NCBI RefSeq assembly: GCF_007644045.2
Contig: NZ_VMDW02000068.1
Coordinates: 47,638 to 111,637, forward strand
Direction: 5' to 3'
Length of the DNA stretch: 64,000 bases
Origin: Vogesella urethralis
Lineage (GTDB): Bacteria; Pseudomonadota; Gammaproteobacteria; Burkholderiales; Chromobacteriaceae
Each line of letters starts with the position of its first letter. The first letter of the stretch is position 1. Made by a program: the position numbers and the translations under genes. The notes beneath the pieces were generated by a model that searched no databases, was not told the DNA's origin, and saw nothing but the letters and a program-made list of their open reading frames with translations. Shown here piece after piece: positions 35,868-44,594 of this stretch.

Positions 35868-37064
35868 ATGTTTGCCAACCGTATCCTTTCCGGCATGCGC
35901 CCCACCGGCAGCCTGCACCTGGGCCACTACCACGGCGTGATCAAGAACTGGGTGGAACTGCAGCACAGCCACGAATGCTTCTTCATGGTGGCCGACTGGC
36001 ACGCGCTGACCACCAACTTTGACGATGTGTCCATCATCGGCAAGTCCATCAACGAGATGGTCATCGACTGGCTGGCTTCCGGCGTGGACCCGGAAAAGTC
36101 CACCATCTTCGTGCAGTCCAAGGTGCCGCAGCACGCCGAGCTGCACCTGGCGCTGTCGATGGTGACACCGCTGGGCTGGCTGGAGCGCGTGCCCACCTAC
36201 AAAGACCAGATGGACAAGCTGAGCCACAAGGACCTCACCACCTACGGCTTCCTCGGCTACCCGCTGCTGCAGGCCGCCGACATCCTGGTGTACAAGGCCG
36301 GCTTGGTGCCGGTGGGCGAAGACCAGGTGCCGCACATCGAACTGACCCGCGAAGTGGCACGCCGCTTCAACCACATGTTCGGCCGCGAACCCAACTTTGA
36401 AGAGCTGGCCAAGGCGGCGGTGAAGAAAATCGGCAAGGCCGGCAAGCAGTTCGAGCAGCTGCGCACCGCCTACTTGCAGGACGGCAACGCCGAGTCGCTG
36501 GAAAAAGCACGCGAAATCCTGGCACAAAGCCAGAACCTGGGCGGCGCCGACCGCGAGCGCCTGATGGGCTGGCTGGAAAACAAGGGCAAGATCATCCTGC
36601 CGGAGTGCGAGGCCAAGCTGACTGCCGCCTCCAAAATGCCGGGCCTGGACGGGCAGAAGATGTCCAAGTCCTACGGTAACACCATCACCATGCGCGAAGC
36701 GCCGGAGGCGGTAACCAAGAAAATCCGCGGCATGCCCACCGACCCGGCACGCGTGCGCCGCACCGACGCCGGCAACCCGGCCAAGTGCCCGGTATGGCAG
36801 CTGCACGAGGTGTACAGCGACGGCACCACCAAGGAATGGGTGAAAGCCGGCTGTACCAGCGCCGGCATCGGCTGTCTGGACTGCAAGCAGCCGGTGATCG
36901 ACGCCGTGGTGCGCGAGCAGCAGCCGATGTTCGAGCGCGCCGAGAAATACCTGAGCAACCCCAAGCTGGTGCAGGAGATTCTGGCCGAAGGCAATGCGAA
37001 AGCCGAGCAAGTGGCGCGCGCTACCATGAACGACGTGCGCCAGGCGATGGGCCTGGGTTACTAG
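35868..37064 (+). CDS. trpS: Tryptophanyl-tRNA synthetase, long form with a four-cysteine motif
   Basis: 398 residues, class I. HIGH-type SLHLGHYHG near residue 16, KMSKS in GQKMSKSYGN near 265. It is longer than E. coli TrpRS (334) through an insertion before KMSKS (about residues 185-245). Further on it has C-x21-C-x6-C-x2-C (from KCPVW to CLDCK), almost the spacing of the [4Fe-4S] site described for Thermotoga TrpRS. Cluster binding is therefore likely. Last gene of the run; followed by an inverted word pair and a strong hairpin. Confidence 0.95.
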   Translation: MFANRILSGMRPTGSLHLGHYHGVIKNWVELQHSHECFFMVADWHALTTNFDDVSIIGKSINEMVIDWLASGVDPEKSTIFVQSKVPQHAELHLALSMVTPLGWLERVPTYKDQMDKLSHKDLTTYGFLGYPLLQAADILVYKAGLVPVGEDQVPHIELTREVARRFNHMFGREPNFEELAKAAVKKIGKAGKQFEQLRTAYLQDGNAESLEKAREILAQSQNLGGADRERLMGWLENKGKIILPECEAKLTAASKMPGLDGQKMSKSYGNTITMREAPEAVTKKIRGMPTDPARVRRTDAGNPAKCPVWQLHEVYSDGTTKEWVKAGCTSAGIGCLDCKQPVIDAVVREQQPMFERAEKYLSNPKLVQEILAEGNAKAEQVARATMNDVRQAMGLGY

Positions 37065-37076
37065 GCAGTAGTCAGG

Positions 37077-37105
37077 GGTTGGCCGCAGCATCAATGCGGC
37101 CAACC
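37077..37105. repeat. Inverted pair of the GGTTGGCCGCA word after trpS
   Basis: GGTTGGCCGCA, seven bases, TGCGGCCAACC; perfect 11-bp arms, 12 bases past the stop codon. Confidence 0.92.
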
Positions 37106-37116
37106 CGGTTAACGTC

Positions 37117-37154
37117 ACAAGGCCGCTGCCGGCACATGCCGGCAGCGGCCTTGT
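37117..37154. terminator. Perfect 18-bp hairpin between convergent genes
   Basis: ACAAGGCCGCTGCCGGCA and its exact complement around two bases, between trpS and the converging lipoprotein gene. Ends in TTGT on both strands, a short T-tract, so a bidirectional terminator is likely. Confidence 0.75.
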
Positions 37155-37170
37155 CGCATGTGGCACACCG

Positions 37171-38016
37171 CTAACGGGCGGACTTCAGCCGGTGCGGCGC
37201 CAGCAGCGTATCCCAGCTGTTGAGGATCTGGCGGTACTCGTCGGCGCAGCCCTCGGCCCGTTCGGCCGGCAGCTCGCCATCCTTCACCATATCGGCAAAT
37301 GCCGCGGGCCGCGCCCCGTACAGCCAGCACATCACGTTGTAAAAGCGTTGCTCGTCCAGCGCATGGGTGTCGGCTAGCGCCTCCATCTCGTATTCGCCGG
37401 CCGCATTCAGCTGGAACCAGCTGGCCACGTGGCCGATCTGCGCCACGCTGGTAGCAAACTCGTGCTCGCTCACGGCGTCCGCATCGCCTAGCAGCGACGC
37501 CACCGCCAGCTGGTCGGCCACGTCCTCCTCGCGCCCGGTAATCGGTAGCGCCAGCTCATGAATCAGTGCGTGGCCCAGCTCGTGCAGCAGCACGAAGCTC
37601 AGCACGCCGCTAACGTAGTCGTCGCGCTCGCTGGCCGGCCAGTCGGTGGTGGCGGCCTGCTGCTGCAGCTCGGCTATCAGTTCGTAGCACAAGGTAATGC
37701 TGTGGCTGGCCGGGTCGGAAAAGGCGTTGCTGTCGCCGCACTCGGCGGTGTTGATATCGACATCGCGTGGCAGCCGGTACTGGTGGTTGAGGTCGCTTAC
37801 CGCCTCGTCCAGCCAGCGCGCGGTTTTGGCCTCGCGTGCCAGCGGCGCCAGCGCGGCTGACTGTGCATGCTGGTATACCGCCACAAAGCGGCCGTAGGCG
37901 GGCAGGGCACGCGGCGGCGCCGATGTCTGGCCGGCTTGGTCGGTGGCGGTAGAAGGTTGGCCGCAGGCTGCCAGCAACAGGGCCAGTAGCGGCAAGAACA
38001 GGCGTAGCGGAGTCAT
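37171..38016 (-). CDS. Lipoprotein with DUF4344-type metallopeptidase domain
   Basis: 281 residues. Lipoprotein signal MTPLRLFLPLLALLLAAC with the lipobox LAAC and Cys18. The mature part has HELGH (LLHELGHALIHELALPITGREEDVADQLA), a gluzincin-like zinc site with a downstream Glu, as in the DUF4344 putative metallopeptidases. Probably anchored in the envelope; substrate unknown. The start at 38016 is set by the signal sequence. Convergent with trpS, divergent from scpA; its presence interrupts an otherwise plus-strand series. Confidence 0.82.
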   Translation of the reverse strand: MTPLRLFLPLLALLLAACGQPSTATDQAGQTSAPPRALPAYGRFVAVYQHAQSAALAPLAREAKTARWLDEAVSDLNHQYRLPRDVDINTAECGDSNAFSDPASHSITLCYELIAELQQQAATTDWPASERDDYVSGVLSFVLLHELGHALIHELALPITGREEDVADQLAVASLLGDADAVSEHEFATSVAQIGHVASWFQLNAAGEYEMEALADTHALDEQRFYNVMCWLYGARPAAFADMVKDGELPAERAEGCADEYRQILNSWDTLLAPHRLKSAR

Positions 38017-38135
38017 GGGCAAGGTGGCGTACAATGGCGACCGGCCCAGTATGGCGCGGGGGTTTTCGCGCCGCGCCTGTTCCATAAATGCACCCCGCCT
38101 GCCCGCCGGCCCGACTGCGGCAGACACGAGACACC

Positions 38136-38954
38136 ATGACCGACACCGACTTCCAGCTCACCCCGCCCGACCTGCCCCCCGCCACGCCTATTGCGCACGT
38201 GTTCGGCCAGCCGGTGCTGGAGGTACCGCAAGACCTGTTCATCCCGCCCGATGCGCTGCAGCTGATCCTGGAAAGCTTCGAAGGTCCGCTCGACCTGCTG
38301 CTGTACCTGATCCGCAAGCAGAACCTGGACGTGCTGAACATCCCGATGGCCGACGTTACCGCGCAGTACATGGCCTATATCGACGCCATGCGCGATGGCC
38401 GGCTGGAGCTGGCTGCCGAATACCTGCTGATGGCGGCGCTGCTGATCGAAATCAAGTCGCGGCTGCTGCTGCCGCGCCCGCAGCTGGACGAAGACGGCGA
38501 GCCGGACGACCCGCGCGCCGAGCTGGTACGCCGCCTGCTGGAATACGAACAAATGAAGCTGGCCGCGCTGGAACTGGACAAGCTGCCGCAGGCCGACCGC
38601 GACTTTGCCTGGCTAGCGGTGCTGATCGAACAATCGGCCGAGCAGCGCCTGCCAGAAGTGCAAGCGCTGGACCTGCGCCAAGCCTGGCTGTCCATCCTGT
38701 CGCGTGCCAAGCACAACCGCCATCACAAGGTGGAAAAAGACGAGCTATCGGTACGCGAGCAGATGAGCTGGATCCTGCGCTACCTGGACGGCCGCGACTA
38801 CGTGGCGTTTGAAGAGCTGTTCGATATCCACAAAGGCGTCGCCCACCTGGTAGTGAACTTCATCGCCGTGCTGGAACTGGTGAAAGAGGGCATGATCAAG
38901 GTCAGCCAGGACGAACCATACCAACCCATCTACGTGCGCCTGGCGCTGGTGTAG
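38136..38954 (+). CDS. scpA: Segregation and condensation protein A
   Basis: 272 residues, kleisin. N-terminal SMC-contact helix region FEGPLDLLLYLIRKQNLDVLNIPMADVT, ScpA-typical AAEYLLMAALLIEIKSRLLLPR, and a C-terminal winged helix. With SMC and ScpB it compacts and segregates chromosomes. The start at 38136 (MTDTDFQL) is the Met nearest the conserved part; an in-frame Met 16 codons upstream is less likely. scpB, usually adjacent, is 3.5 kb downstream, beyond an accessory stretch. Confidence 0.93.
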   Translation: MTDTDFQLTPPDLPPATPIAHVFGQPVLEVPQDLFIPPDALQLILESFEGPLDLLLYLIRKQNLDVLNIPMADVTAQYMAYIDAMRDGRLELAAEYLLMAALLIEIKSRLLLPRPQLDEDGEPDDPRAELVRRLLEYEQMKLAALELDKLPQADRDFAWLAVLIEQSAEQRLPEVQALDLRQAWLSILSRAKHNRHHKVEKDELSVREQMSWILRYLDGRDYVAFEELFDIHKGVAHLVVNFIAVLELVKEGMIKVSQDEPYQPIYVRLALV

Positions 38955-38956
38955 AA

Positions 38957-39165
38957 CCCGTGGTTGCCCGGACAAGGCGTAGCCGCATCCGGGGAGGCGA
39001 TTGTTGCGCAGTCAATGTCGGGCTTCGCTGCGCGGAACCCAAACTACCGTGCTGATCGTTGGGTAGGGTCATTATCGTAGGGTGGGCTAAGGCCGAAGGT
39101 CGTGCCCACCAATATCGTGCCGAATGGTGGGTACGCTGCGCTTTGCTTACCCTATGTGTTGCCTA
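38957..39165. repeat. Intergenic repeat, copy 1 (with GTAGGGTGGGC-type element)
   Basis: Contains TCGGGCTTCGCTGCGC near 39018, then GTAGGGTGGGCTAAGGCCGAAGG near 39078 and GGTGGGTACGCTGCGCTTTGC near 39127. The first and last blocks are shared with copies at 39877 and 40617. The middle block is a widespread proteobacterial intergenic type (recollection). Confidence 0.75.
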
Positions 39166-39801
39166 CGATATGATTGGCTGGCCAACAATGTAGGTATCTA
39201 TGTCTACGGCCAAATTGAATTCGCTTAATCGCCTGATCAGGTCGGTGTTGAGGTGGAGTCCGGCGTTGGCGGACAGGTATTGATGTTTGCAGATGCTAAT
39301 GCATAGATTTGAGACTTTGGATAGTTTATCGACTTGTTCTTTGTGTCTGGCCAACTGATCCAATAACAGGCTTAATGCTTCTTCGGTGTCGTAGCAGTGC
39401 GAAGGTAGTATCTCAAAGAAAATGCGGCTAAATGCATGGCGTGATTTGCCATTGTTGCTGATCTCACCTTTTGACCAACCTTTGCTGTATTTAAAGGGCA
39501 AGTAACAAGAGAGCTCCTCCAGGCTAAGGCAGTCAGAGCTTGCTGTTAAATGGCATTCGTTACTGTTTTCAATGAAAATCCAAGTAACTTCTATTGCTTT
39601 CTTGTCGATGCAGATGCCGAGAAAGTATTTTTCTCTGTATGGCTTGAAGTAAATCGTGATGGCTTTGGTTTGCTCCGAAATCCGCTCAATGGCATATTGA
39701 TTTTTTTCTTTTTGTATTGAATTTGCTCTCAGATATTGCTTTGTTAGTTCGAATGATTGCTCTTCAATTTCATGTGTCGCACATTCTATATATTTTCTCA
39801 T
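39163..39801 (-). CDS. Orphan protein resembling DUF4279
   Basis: 212 residues, markedly lower G+C than its neighbours. No signal peptide or membrane helix. The C-terminal third (a Tyr-Asp-Thr-Glu-Glu start, helical stretch, then LNTDLIRRLSEFNLAVDIDTYIV) looks like the DUF4279 pattern, proteins often encoded singly in variable regions and sometimes proposed as immunity proteins. FKYSKGWSKGEISNNGKSRHAFSRIFF in the middle supports this. That is by memory of the pattern, not a search. No toxin gene is seen beside it. Confidence 0.6.
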   Translation of the reverse strand: MRKYIECATHEIEEQSFELTKQYLRANSIQKEKNQYAIERISEQTKAITIYFKPYREKYFLGICIDKKAIEVTWIFIENSNECHLTASSDCLSLEELSCYLPFKYSKGWSKGEISNNGKSRHAFSRIFFEILPSHCYDTEEALSLLLDQLARHKEQVDKLSKVSNLCISICKHQYLSANAGLHLNTDLIRRLSEFNLAVDIDTYIVGQPIIS

Positions 39802-39876
39802 GATTTACTTCGTATGATGTATGGGCGTGGCGTTGTGGGGTTGCCGTTTTAGTACCGTAGTTTACTGCTGAATGAA

Positions 39877-40017
39877 ATGAAGCCCAGCGGTTACCTCAAT
39901 TCGCAATACATCCTGTGCAGGATGAGACCCTATTCAGCGCGGTCAATATTGGGCTTCGCTGCGCTCAAGCCAAACAGTCATGCCGGTAGGCACGCTGCGC
40001 TTTGCCCACCCCACTTG
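39877..40017. repeat. Intergenic repeat, copy 2
   Basis: About 140 bases, beginning AATGAAGCCCAGCGGTTACC and containing GCAGGATGAGACCCTATTC, GGGCTTCGCTGCGCTCAAGC and GGCACGCTGCGCTTTGCCC. Closely similar, block for block, to copy 3. Occupies much of the 327-base gap between two orphan genes; the rest of the gap (39802-39876, 40018-40128) shows no gene. Confidence 0.85.
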
Positions 40018-40128
40018 CTACTTGCAGTGCTTGTATAGACTGTGCTGAATAAAATTCAGAATCCAGATAAAGTACAGGTCGGCGTAAGAGTCCACTTCTT
40101 GTGGGTGAGATTTTCATTACCCCTGACG

Positions 40129-40569
40129 CTACTTGCGATGCAGTAGCGTCCAGCCTTTTGCCCAAAGAATATAGCTAATCAGTAACGGTGGTATGGTATA
40201 GCCAGTCATTATGCCGAGAAATGCAAGCGTATTTAGGTGATGGGCTAGTGCGAAAATGATGATGCAAAATACGATCCACGCTAGTGTCGCCATTAAAATT
40301 TCCACTGCAATGATATCCGATATGGCGTGCTTGCCAAAGCATGCATATGCAGCTTTTAATCCCAGATAAACGCCACTGGTGGATGTAATGCTGCAGCGAA
40401 TGAGATTGAATATGAAGCCCTCTTCAGTATTGATATGAAGGGGTGTGTGCAGCTGTTTTTCGATTAAATCAATAATTGAAGTCAATATCGGGTCAGTAAT
40501 GGTGTTGATTGCAATAAATATGATAAGAATAATAATTGATGCGCCAATCGTATATGTTAGAGGCTTCAT
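40129..40569 (-). CDS. Orphan small membrane protein
   Basis: 146 residues, low G+C. Four likely membrane segments: about 8-28 (GASIIILIIFIAINTI), a weaker one near 60-80, 90-112 (AVEILMATLAWIVFCIIIFAL), 117-138. I do not recognise the family. Flanked on both sides by copies of the same intergenic repeat. Confidence 0.6.
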   Translation of the reverse strand: MKPLTYTIGASIIILIIFIAINTITDPILTSIIDLIEKQLHTPLHINTEEGFIFNLIRCSITSTSGVYLGLKAAYACFGKHAISDIIAVEILMATLAWIVFCIIIFALAHHLNTLAFLGIMTGYTIPPLLISYILWAKGWTLLHRK

Positions 40570-40616
40570 TTTTCAATTGTGTTAAAAGCAGTGTCGTGGG
40601 TTGTGCTGTATGAAAT

Positions 40617-40750
40617 GAAGCCCAACGTTTACCGCGATTCGTAATATATTCCGCGCAGGATGAGACCCTATTCGGCTCGGCAAGCGCAGGCTTTCGCTGT
40701 GCTCAACCCAAGCTGCCATGCCGGTGGGGGCGCTGCGCTTTGTCAATCCT
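40617..40750. repeat. Intergenic repeat, copy 3
   Basis: About 134 bases, same blocks as copy 2: AATGAAGCCCAACGTTTACC, GCAGGATGAGACCCTATTC, GGCTTTCGCTGTGCTCAACC, GGCGCTGCGCTTTGTC. Its end overlaps the 3' end of the next orphan gene. Confidence 0.85.
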
Positions 40751-41258
40751 GCTTGCTATCAGCATCTTTTTCAAAAATCAGAAAGCCTTCACCATCATAG
40801 GCACCCACGATCATCAGGGTATTGCCGCTGCGTAAGTACGCCAGTGCAAAGAAAAGCCAGGGAACGCAGTTTTCGGCTACGGCTGCGATCAGCGTTTGCT
40901 TCAGAAGTGGCACGCCCGAATGCAGGTAGTAGATCTCACCGTGTATCAGATGGACGGGCAAGTGGGCTTCGCCAAAGTCCAGATAAGGTTCCCGAACCAG
41001 TAGCTCGGTGACGTGCCGTGCCTGCAGATAATCGGCGAGCATGGCGGTGCCGGCATTTGCTGAAGACCCGTTGCCGTTAGTAAAGCTGCCATCCGGAAGC
41101 GGCTGTCCGTTGATGCTGACGACTTGCAGTGAAGCGAAAGAACAAGGGCTTACCGGTAAGCTGAAGTCTGTCGTAAGCGCCTCGAGGTATGCGATGGCGG
41201 CGGTTCTTGCCCGGCCATGCGTCAGGGGAATGACTTGATGTGTGGGGCAGGGTGCCAT
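40743..41258 (-). CDS. Orphan hypothetical protein
   Basis: 171 residues. The start at 41258 ([22 protein letters not shown]) has AAGGA 7 bases upstream and is preferred over a TTG six codons earlier. Mixed alpha/beta composition, no signal peptide or membrane helix. It contains [62 protein letters not shown], with no motif I recognise. G+C is intermediate. Its end runs into repeat copy 3, so the C-terminal few residues may be repeat-derived. Confidence 0.55.
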   Translation of the reverse strand: MAPCPTHQVIPLTHGRARTAAIAYLEALTTDFSLPVSPCSFASLQVVSINGQPLPDGSFTNGNGSSANAGTAMLADYLQARHVTELLVREPYLDFGEAHLPVHLIHGEIYYLHSGVPLLKQTLIAAVAENCVPWLFFALAYLRSGNTLMIVGAYDGEGFLIFEKDADSKQD

Positions 41259-41467
41259 TCGGTTTCCTTCATGCAAGACGGCATCTACGCCTGGCTATCC
41301 GTTTGATGATATCGTCAAATGCCATGCGGGCAAACCGCCGTGCAGTCAACCTTGCCGTGGTACCGCAGCTCGCGAACACCCTCTTGGTCGTGGCATCATC
41401 CACCCCGCTGCCGCCACAGGGCGCTGCCATTTCCCGCCACCTCCTGCACCACCGGAACACAAGCCCC

Positions 41468-41788
41468 ATGCGTACCTTTGCCCTGTTTGTCGTGACTGCC
41501 CTGGCCGAAATCATCGGTTGCTATTTGCCATGGCTGTGGCTGAAGCAGGGGGCGTCGGTGTGGGTATTGCTGCCGGCGGCGGCCAGCCTGACGCTGTTTG
41601 CCTGGTTGCTGACGCTGCACCCGGACGCGTCCGGCCGTATTTACGCTGCCTACGGCGGGGTGTACGTCAGCGTGGCGTTGTTGTGGCTGTGGGCGGTGGA
41701 CGGTGTGCGGCCAACCTTATGGGACGCGGCCGGGGTGGCGCTGTGTCTGGCCGGCATGTTGGTGATCATGCTGGCGCCGCGGGGCTGA
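41468..41788 (+). CDS. YnfA/UPF0060 family small membrane protein
   Basis: 106 residues, four membrane segments. The conserved [16 protein letters not shown] and [12 protein letters not shown]...LW motifs of the YnfA family are clear. Members resemble small multidrug resistance transporters; E. coli YnfA has been linked to efflux. ATG at 41468; the longer upstream frame is not conserved. A TGCGGCCAACC word lies inside at 41706. Alone in orientation between an orphan gene and a GNAT gene. Confidence 0.88.
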   Translation: MRTFALFVVTALAEIIGCYLPWLWLKQGASVWVLLPAAASLTLFAWLLTLHPDASGRIYAAYGGVYVSVALLWLWAVDGVRPTLWDAAGVALCLAGMLVIMLAPRG

Positions 41789-41847
41789 CTTGTCGCTGCT
41801 GGCGGGGTGCGGCTACGATATCGATAAATGCCCAGCGGATGTCCGTC

Positions 41848-42360
41848 ATGCGTATCGAAGCTGCCAGCGTGCTGCACAGCCACGCCTATACCGATTATTT
41901 CCAGCAATGCCGCGCTGCCGGTTGCAGCCATTACCGCGATAGCGATGACAGCGCGGCGGTGTTTTACCAGCGCGTGCTGGACCGCGCCGCCGGCCGCCAG
42001 CTGCCACCAGGCCAGCTGCCTACCCAGACCTGGTTTGCGCTGGACGCGCACGGCGTCATACTGGGCGCTATCCGCCTGCGTCACGGCTGCACGCCGTTCA
42101 TCCTCGATCACAGTGGTCATATCGGTTACGAGGTGCACCCGGCGGCGCGCGGGCGGGGCGTGGCCGGTGGCCTGCTGGCGCACGTGCAGCGCCACGGTGC
42201 GCCGCAGCTGGACGGCGGCTGGCTGATGACCTGCGACGACGATAACGCCGCCTCGCAACGCGTGATCAGCCGCGCCGGCGGCGTGTTGCTGACCGCCACC
42301 GCGCAGGGACCGGGCGAGCCGTGGCTGCGTTTTTATCACCTGCCGGCGCGGCGCTGCTAA
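41848..42360 (+). CDS. GNAT-family N-acetyltransferase
   Basis: 170 residues. GNAT core motif GYEVHPAARGRGVAGGLLAHVQRHG (acetyl-CoA binding, R/Q-x-x-G-x-G/A-like) near residue 93, followed by CDDDNAASQRVISRAGGV. Acetyl acceptor unknown. Alternative start three codons upstream at 41839. Good codon usage for the genome, so this and ynfA look native, unlike the orphan trio before them. Confidence 0.82.
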   Translation: MRIEAASVLHSHAYTDYFQQCRAAGCSHYRDSDDSAAVFYQRVLDRAAGRQLPPGQLPTQTWFALDAHGVILGAIRLRHGCTPFILDHSGHIGYEVHPAARGRGVAGGLLAHVQRHGAPQLDGGWLMTCDDDNAASQRVISRAGGVLLTATAQGPGEPWLRFYHLPARRC

Positions 42361-42491
42361 CGGCGGCATGCGGCGATGGCGGCTGGCCACGGTTGGCCGC
42401 ACGGGCGGCGGGGCGTCAAAGCGGCACATGCGGCGGAAAAATCGTGTAAAATCCGCGCCTTCCGTTCTGTTGTGCCCGTTTTGTGGCTGTC

Positions 42492-43082
42492 ATGTCGACC
42501 ATTACCGACCTCAATTACCTGAAGATCGTGCTGGAAACCGCGCTATTGACCGCGCAGGAACCGCTGACCGTGAACCAGCTGAAAAAGCTGTTTACCGAAG
42601 ACGTGAAAGCGGCACTGATCAACGACATCCTGGACGAGATCCAGCAGAACTGGAAAGGCAGGGGGGTGGAGCTGGTGAAGCTGGCTTCCGGCTGGCGCTT
42701 TCGCGCTCGCGCCGAGTTCACCCCTTACCTGGCGCGTCTGGCGCCGGAAAAGCCGCCGCGCTACTCGCGCGCGGTGATGGAAACGCTGGCCATCATCGCC
42801 TATAAACAGCCGGTTACCCGTGGCGATATCGAAGCCATCCGCGGGGTATCGGTGTCCACCAGTGTGATGCAGACCCTGCTGGAGCGGGGCTGGATCGAAG
42901 TGATCGGGCACAAGGATGTGCCCGGACGTCCGGGGCTGTACGCCACCACGCACAAGTTTCTCGATGACCTCGGGTTCCATACCCTGCGTGACCTGCCGCC
43001 GCTGGCCGAGCTGTCCACCCTGGTGGTGGGCGAGCCGGCCACACCGGACGAAGAGCCCCTCGCTGATGAGGCGCCCCAGTAA
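42492..43082 (+). CDS. scpB: Segregation and condensation protein B
   Basis: 196 residues, two winged-helix domains: [25 protein letters not shown] at the start and [31 protein letters not shown], the ScpB hallmark. Partner of ScpA/SMC. ATG at 42492 chosen over an upstream GTG at 42483. TGTAAAAT near 42448 may be its -10. Followed by rluB. Confidence 0.94.
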   Translation: MSTITDLNYLKIVLETALLTAQEPLTVNQLKKLFTEDVKAALINDILDEIQQNWKGRGVELVKLASGWRFRARAEFTPYLARLAPEKPPRYSRAVMETLAIIAYKQPVTRGDIEAIRGVSVSTSVMQTLLERGWIEVIGHKDVPGRPGLYATTHKFLDDLGFHTLRDLPPLAELSTLVVGEPATPDEEPLADEAPQ

Positions 43083-43183
43083 GCGCATCGCCCACACCGG
43101 CCCCGCCGGGCAAGGCCATGCCGGGAAGGCAGTATTCAGCCTGCGCATGCAGCTGCCTTCCGCACCGTAGAACAGGAAACACC

Positions 43184-44449
43184 ATGTCTAAAGGACAACG
43201 CAATACCTCCCGCCAACCGGTAGCCCGCGTACGCGGCCAGGAAAGCGGCCAACCCCGTCAGCCCGATATGGGCCGTAGCGGCGGTGGCCGCAAGCCCAGT
43301 GGCCGTGGCAAAACCGGCGGCAGCTTTCTGACCCCGCGTAACGCCCCGGCTGCGCCGCAAGGCAAGCCGGCACCGGCTGCCCGCCGCGACGCCGCCCCGA
43401 TCAACTCGGAAGGCCGTCGCGCCCCGGTGAACTACGATACCCGCCGCGCCGCCCCTGGCAGCGAGGCCGCCCTGCAGCACGAACGCCGCTACGGCAACAA
43501 GAACGCCGCCATGCCGGCTACCGACGCGCCGCAGCCGGAATTCGGCAAGGCGCGCCGCGAAGGCCCGGCACCGAAAGTACAGCGTGCCAAGAAACTGGCG
43601 CTGCGCGCACCGAAACAGGAAATCGTCGACCGCGCCGCCCGCCTGCGCGAAACCCGCCTGGATTACAGCAAGATCGAGCCGATCCGCCTGCAAAAAGCGT
43701 TGGCCGCGTCGGGTGTGGGTTCGCGTCGCGAAATGGAAGAATGGATCGAGGCCGGCTTCATCACCATCAACGGCAAGAAAGCCGCGCTGGGTGACAAGGT
43801 GGGCCCGCACGACCGCGTGACCGCCAAGGGCAACCCGATCAAGCTGAAGTGGGCCGACCGCCTGCCGCGCGTGATCATGTACCACAAGCAGGAAGGCGAG
43901 ATCGTGACCCGTGACGACCCGGAAGGCCGCGTCACCGTGTTCGACCGCCTGCCGCAAGCCAAATCCAGCCGTTGGGTGGCCATCGGCCGTCTGGACGTGA
44001 ACACCTCCGGCCTGCTGCTGATTACCACTAGCGGCGAGCTGGCCAACCGCATGATGCACCCCAGCTTCGAGTTCGACCGCGAGTACTCGGTGCGCGTGCT
44101 GGGCGAGCTGACCCGCGAGCAGATGCAGGAAATGACCAAGGGCGTGGAGCTGGAAGACGGCCCGGCGGTGTTCCAGCGCGTCAGCGAAAAGGGCGGTGCC
44201 GAAGAGGGCGCCAACCGCTGGTACAACGTGGTGATCCGCGAAGGCCGTAACCGCGAAGTGCGCCGCATGTTCGAGCACTTCGGCCTGACCGTCAGCCGCC
44301 TGATCCGCGTGCGTTTTGGTAATATCGGTCTGCCCCCGCGCCTGAAGCGCGGCCAGTACTACGAGCTGAACGAAGCTGAAGTAGCGGCCGTGATGAAGTG
44401 GGCCGGTCTGACCGTGACCGGCCAGGCCAAGCCGGGCAAGAACGGCTAA
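43184..44449 (+). CDS. rluB: 23S rRNA pseudouridine(2605) synthase with a long basic N-terminal extension
   Basis: 421 residues. The first 150 or so are Gly/Pro/Ala/Arg-rich and probably disordered. An S4 domain follows (IRLQKALAASGVGSRREMEEWIEAGFITING, about 167-210), then the RsuA/RluB catalytic domain with GRLDVNTSGLLLIT holding the catalytic Asp near residue 275. It modifies helix 89-region U2605 of 23S rRNA. The start at 43184 (MSKGQRN) follows AGGA; a Met 22 codons upstream is possible but lies in a non-conserved leader. Standard neighbour of scpB. Confidence 0.9.
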   Translation: MSKGQRNTSRQPVARVRGQESGQPRQPDMGRSGGGRKPSGRGKTGGSFLTPRNAPAAPQGKPAPAARRDAAPINSEGRRAPVNYDTRRAAPGSEAALQHERRYGNKNAAMPATDAPQPEFGKARREGPAPKVQRAKKLALRAPKQEIVDRAARLRETRLDYSKIEPIRLQKALAASGVGSRREMEEWIEAGFITINGKKAALGDKVGPHDRVTAKGNPIKLKWADRLPRVIMYHKQEGEIVTRDDPEGRVTVFDRLPQAKSSRWVAIGRLDVNTSGLLLITTSGELANRMMHPSFEFDREYSVRVLGELTREQMQEMTKGVELEDGPAVFQRVSEKGGAEEGANRWYNVVIREGRNREVRRMFEHFGLTVSRLIRVRFGNIGLPPRLKRGQYYELNEAEVAAVMKWAGLTVTGQAKPGKNG

Positions 44450-44491
44450 GCCGGGCTGTGCTGTCACCCGCTGACAGCCGCTGTTATCCGC

Positions 44492-44520
44492 AACCCTGTC
44501 TGCCATGCAGACAGGGTTTG
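44492..44520 (+). terminator. Terminator after rluB
   Basis: AACCCTGTCTGC, loop CAT, GCAGACAGGGTT, then TGTTTTG; perfect 12-bp stem. Confidence 0.85.
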
Positions 44521-44594
44521 TTTTGTCAGTGTGTCAGTCGGGCGGCCCCCGCGATGGCGGCCGCCCGGGTGACGGTATCCGTGACGAGAGCAAG

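Noticed and set aside
39163..39801. Toxin-antitoxin pair made of the DUF4279-like protein and a neighbour
   Set aside because: The nearest genes are separated by more than 300 bases of repeat on one side and by scpA on the other; no overlapping small partner is found.
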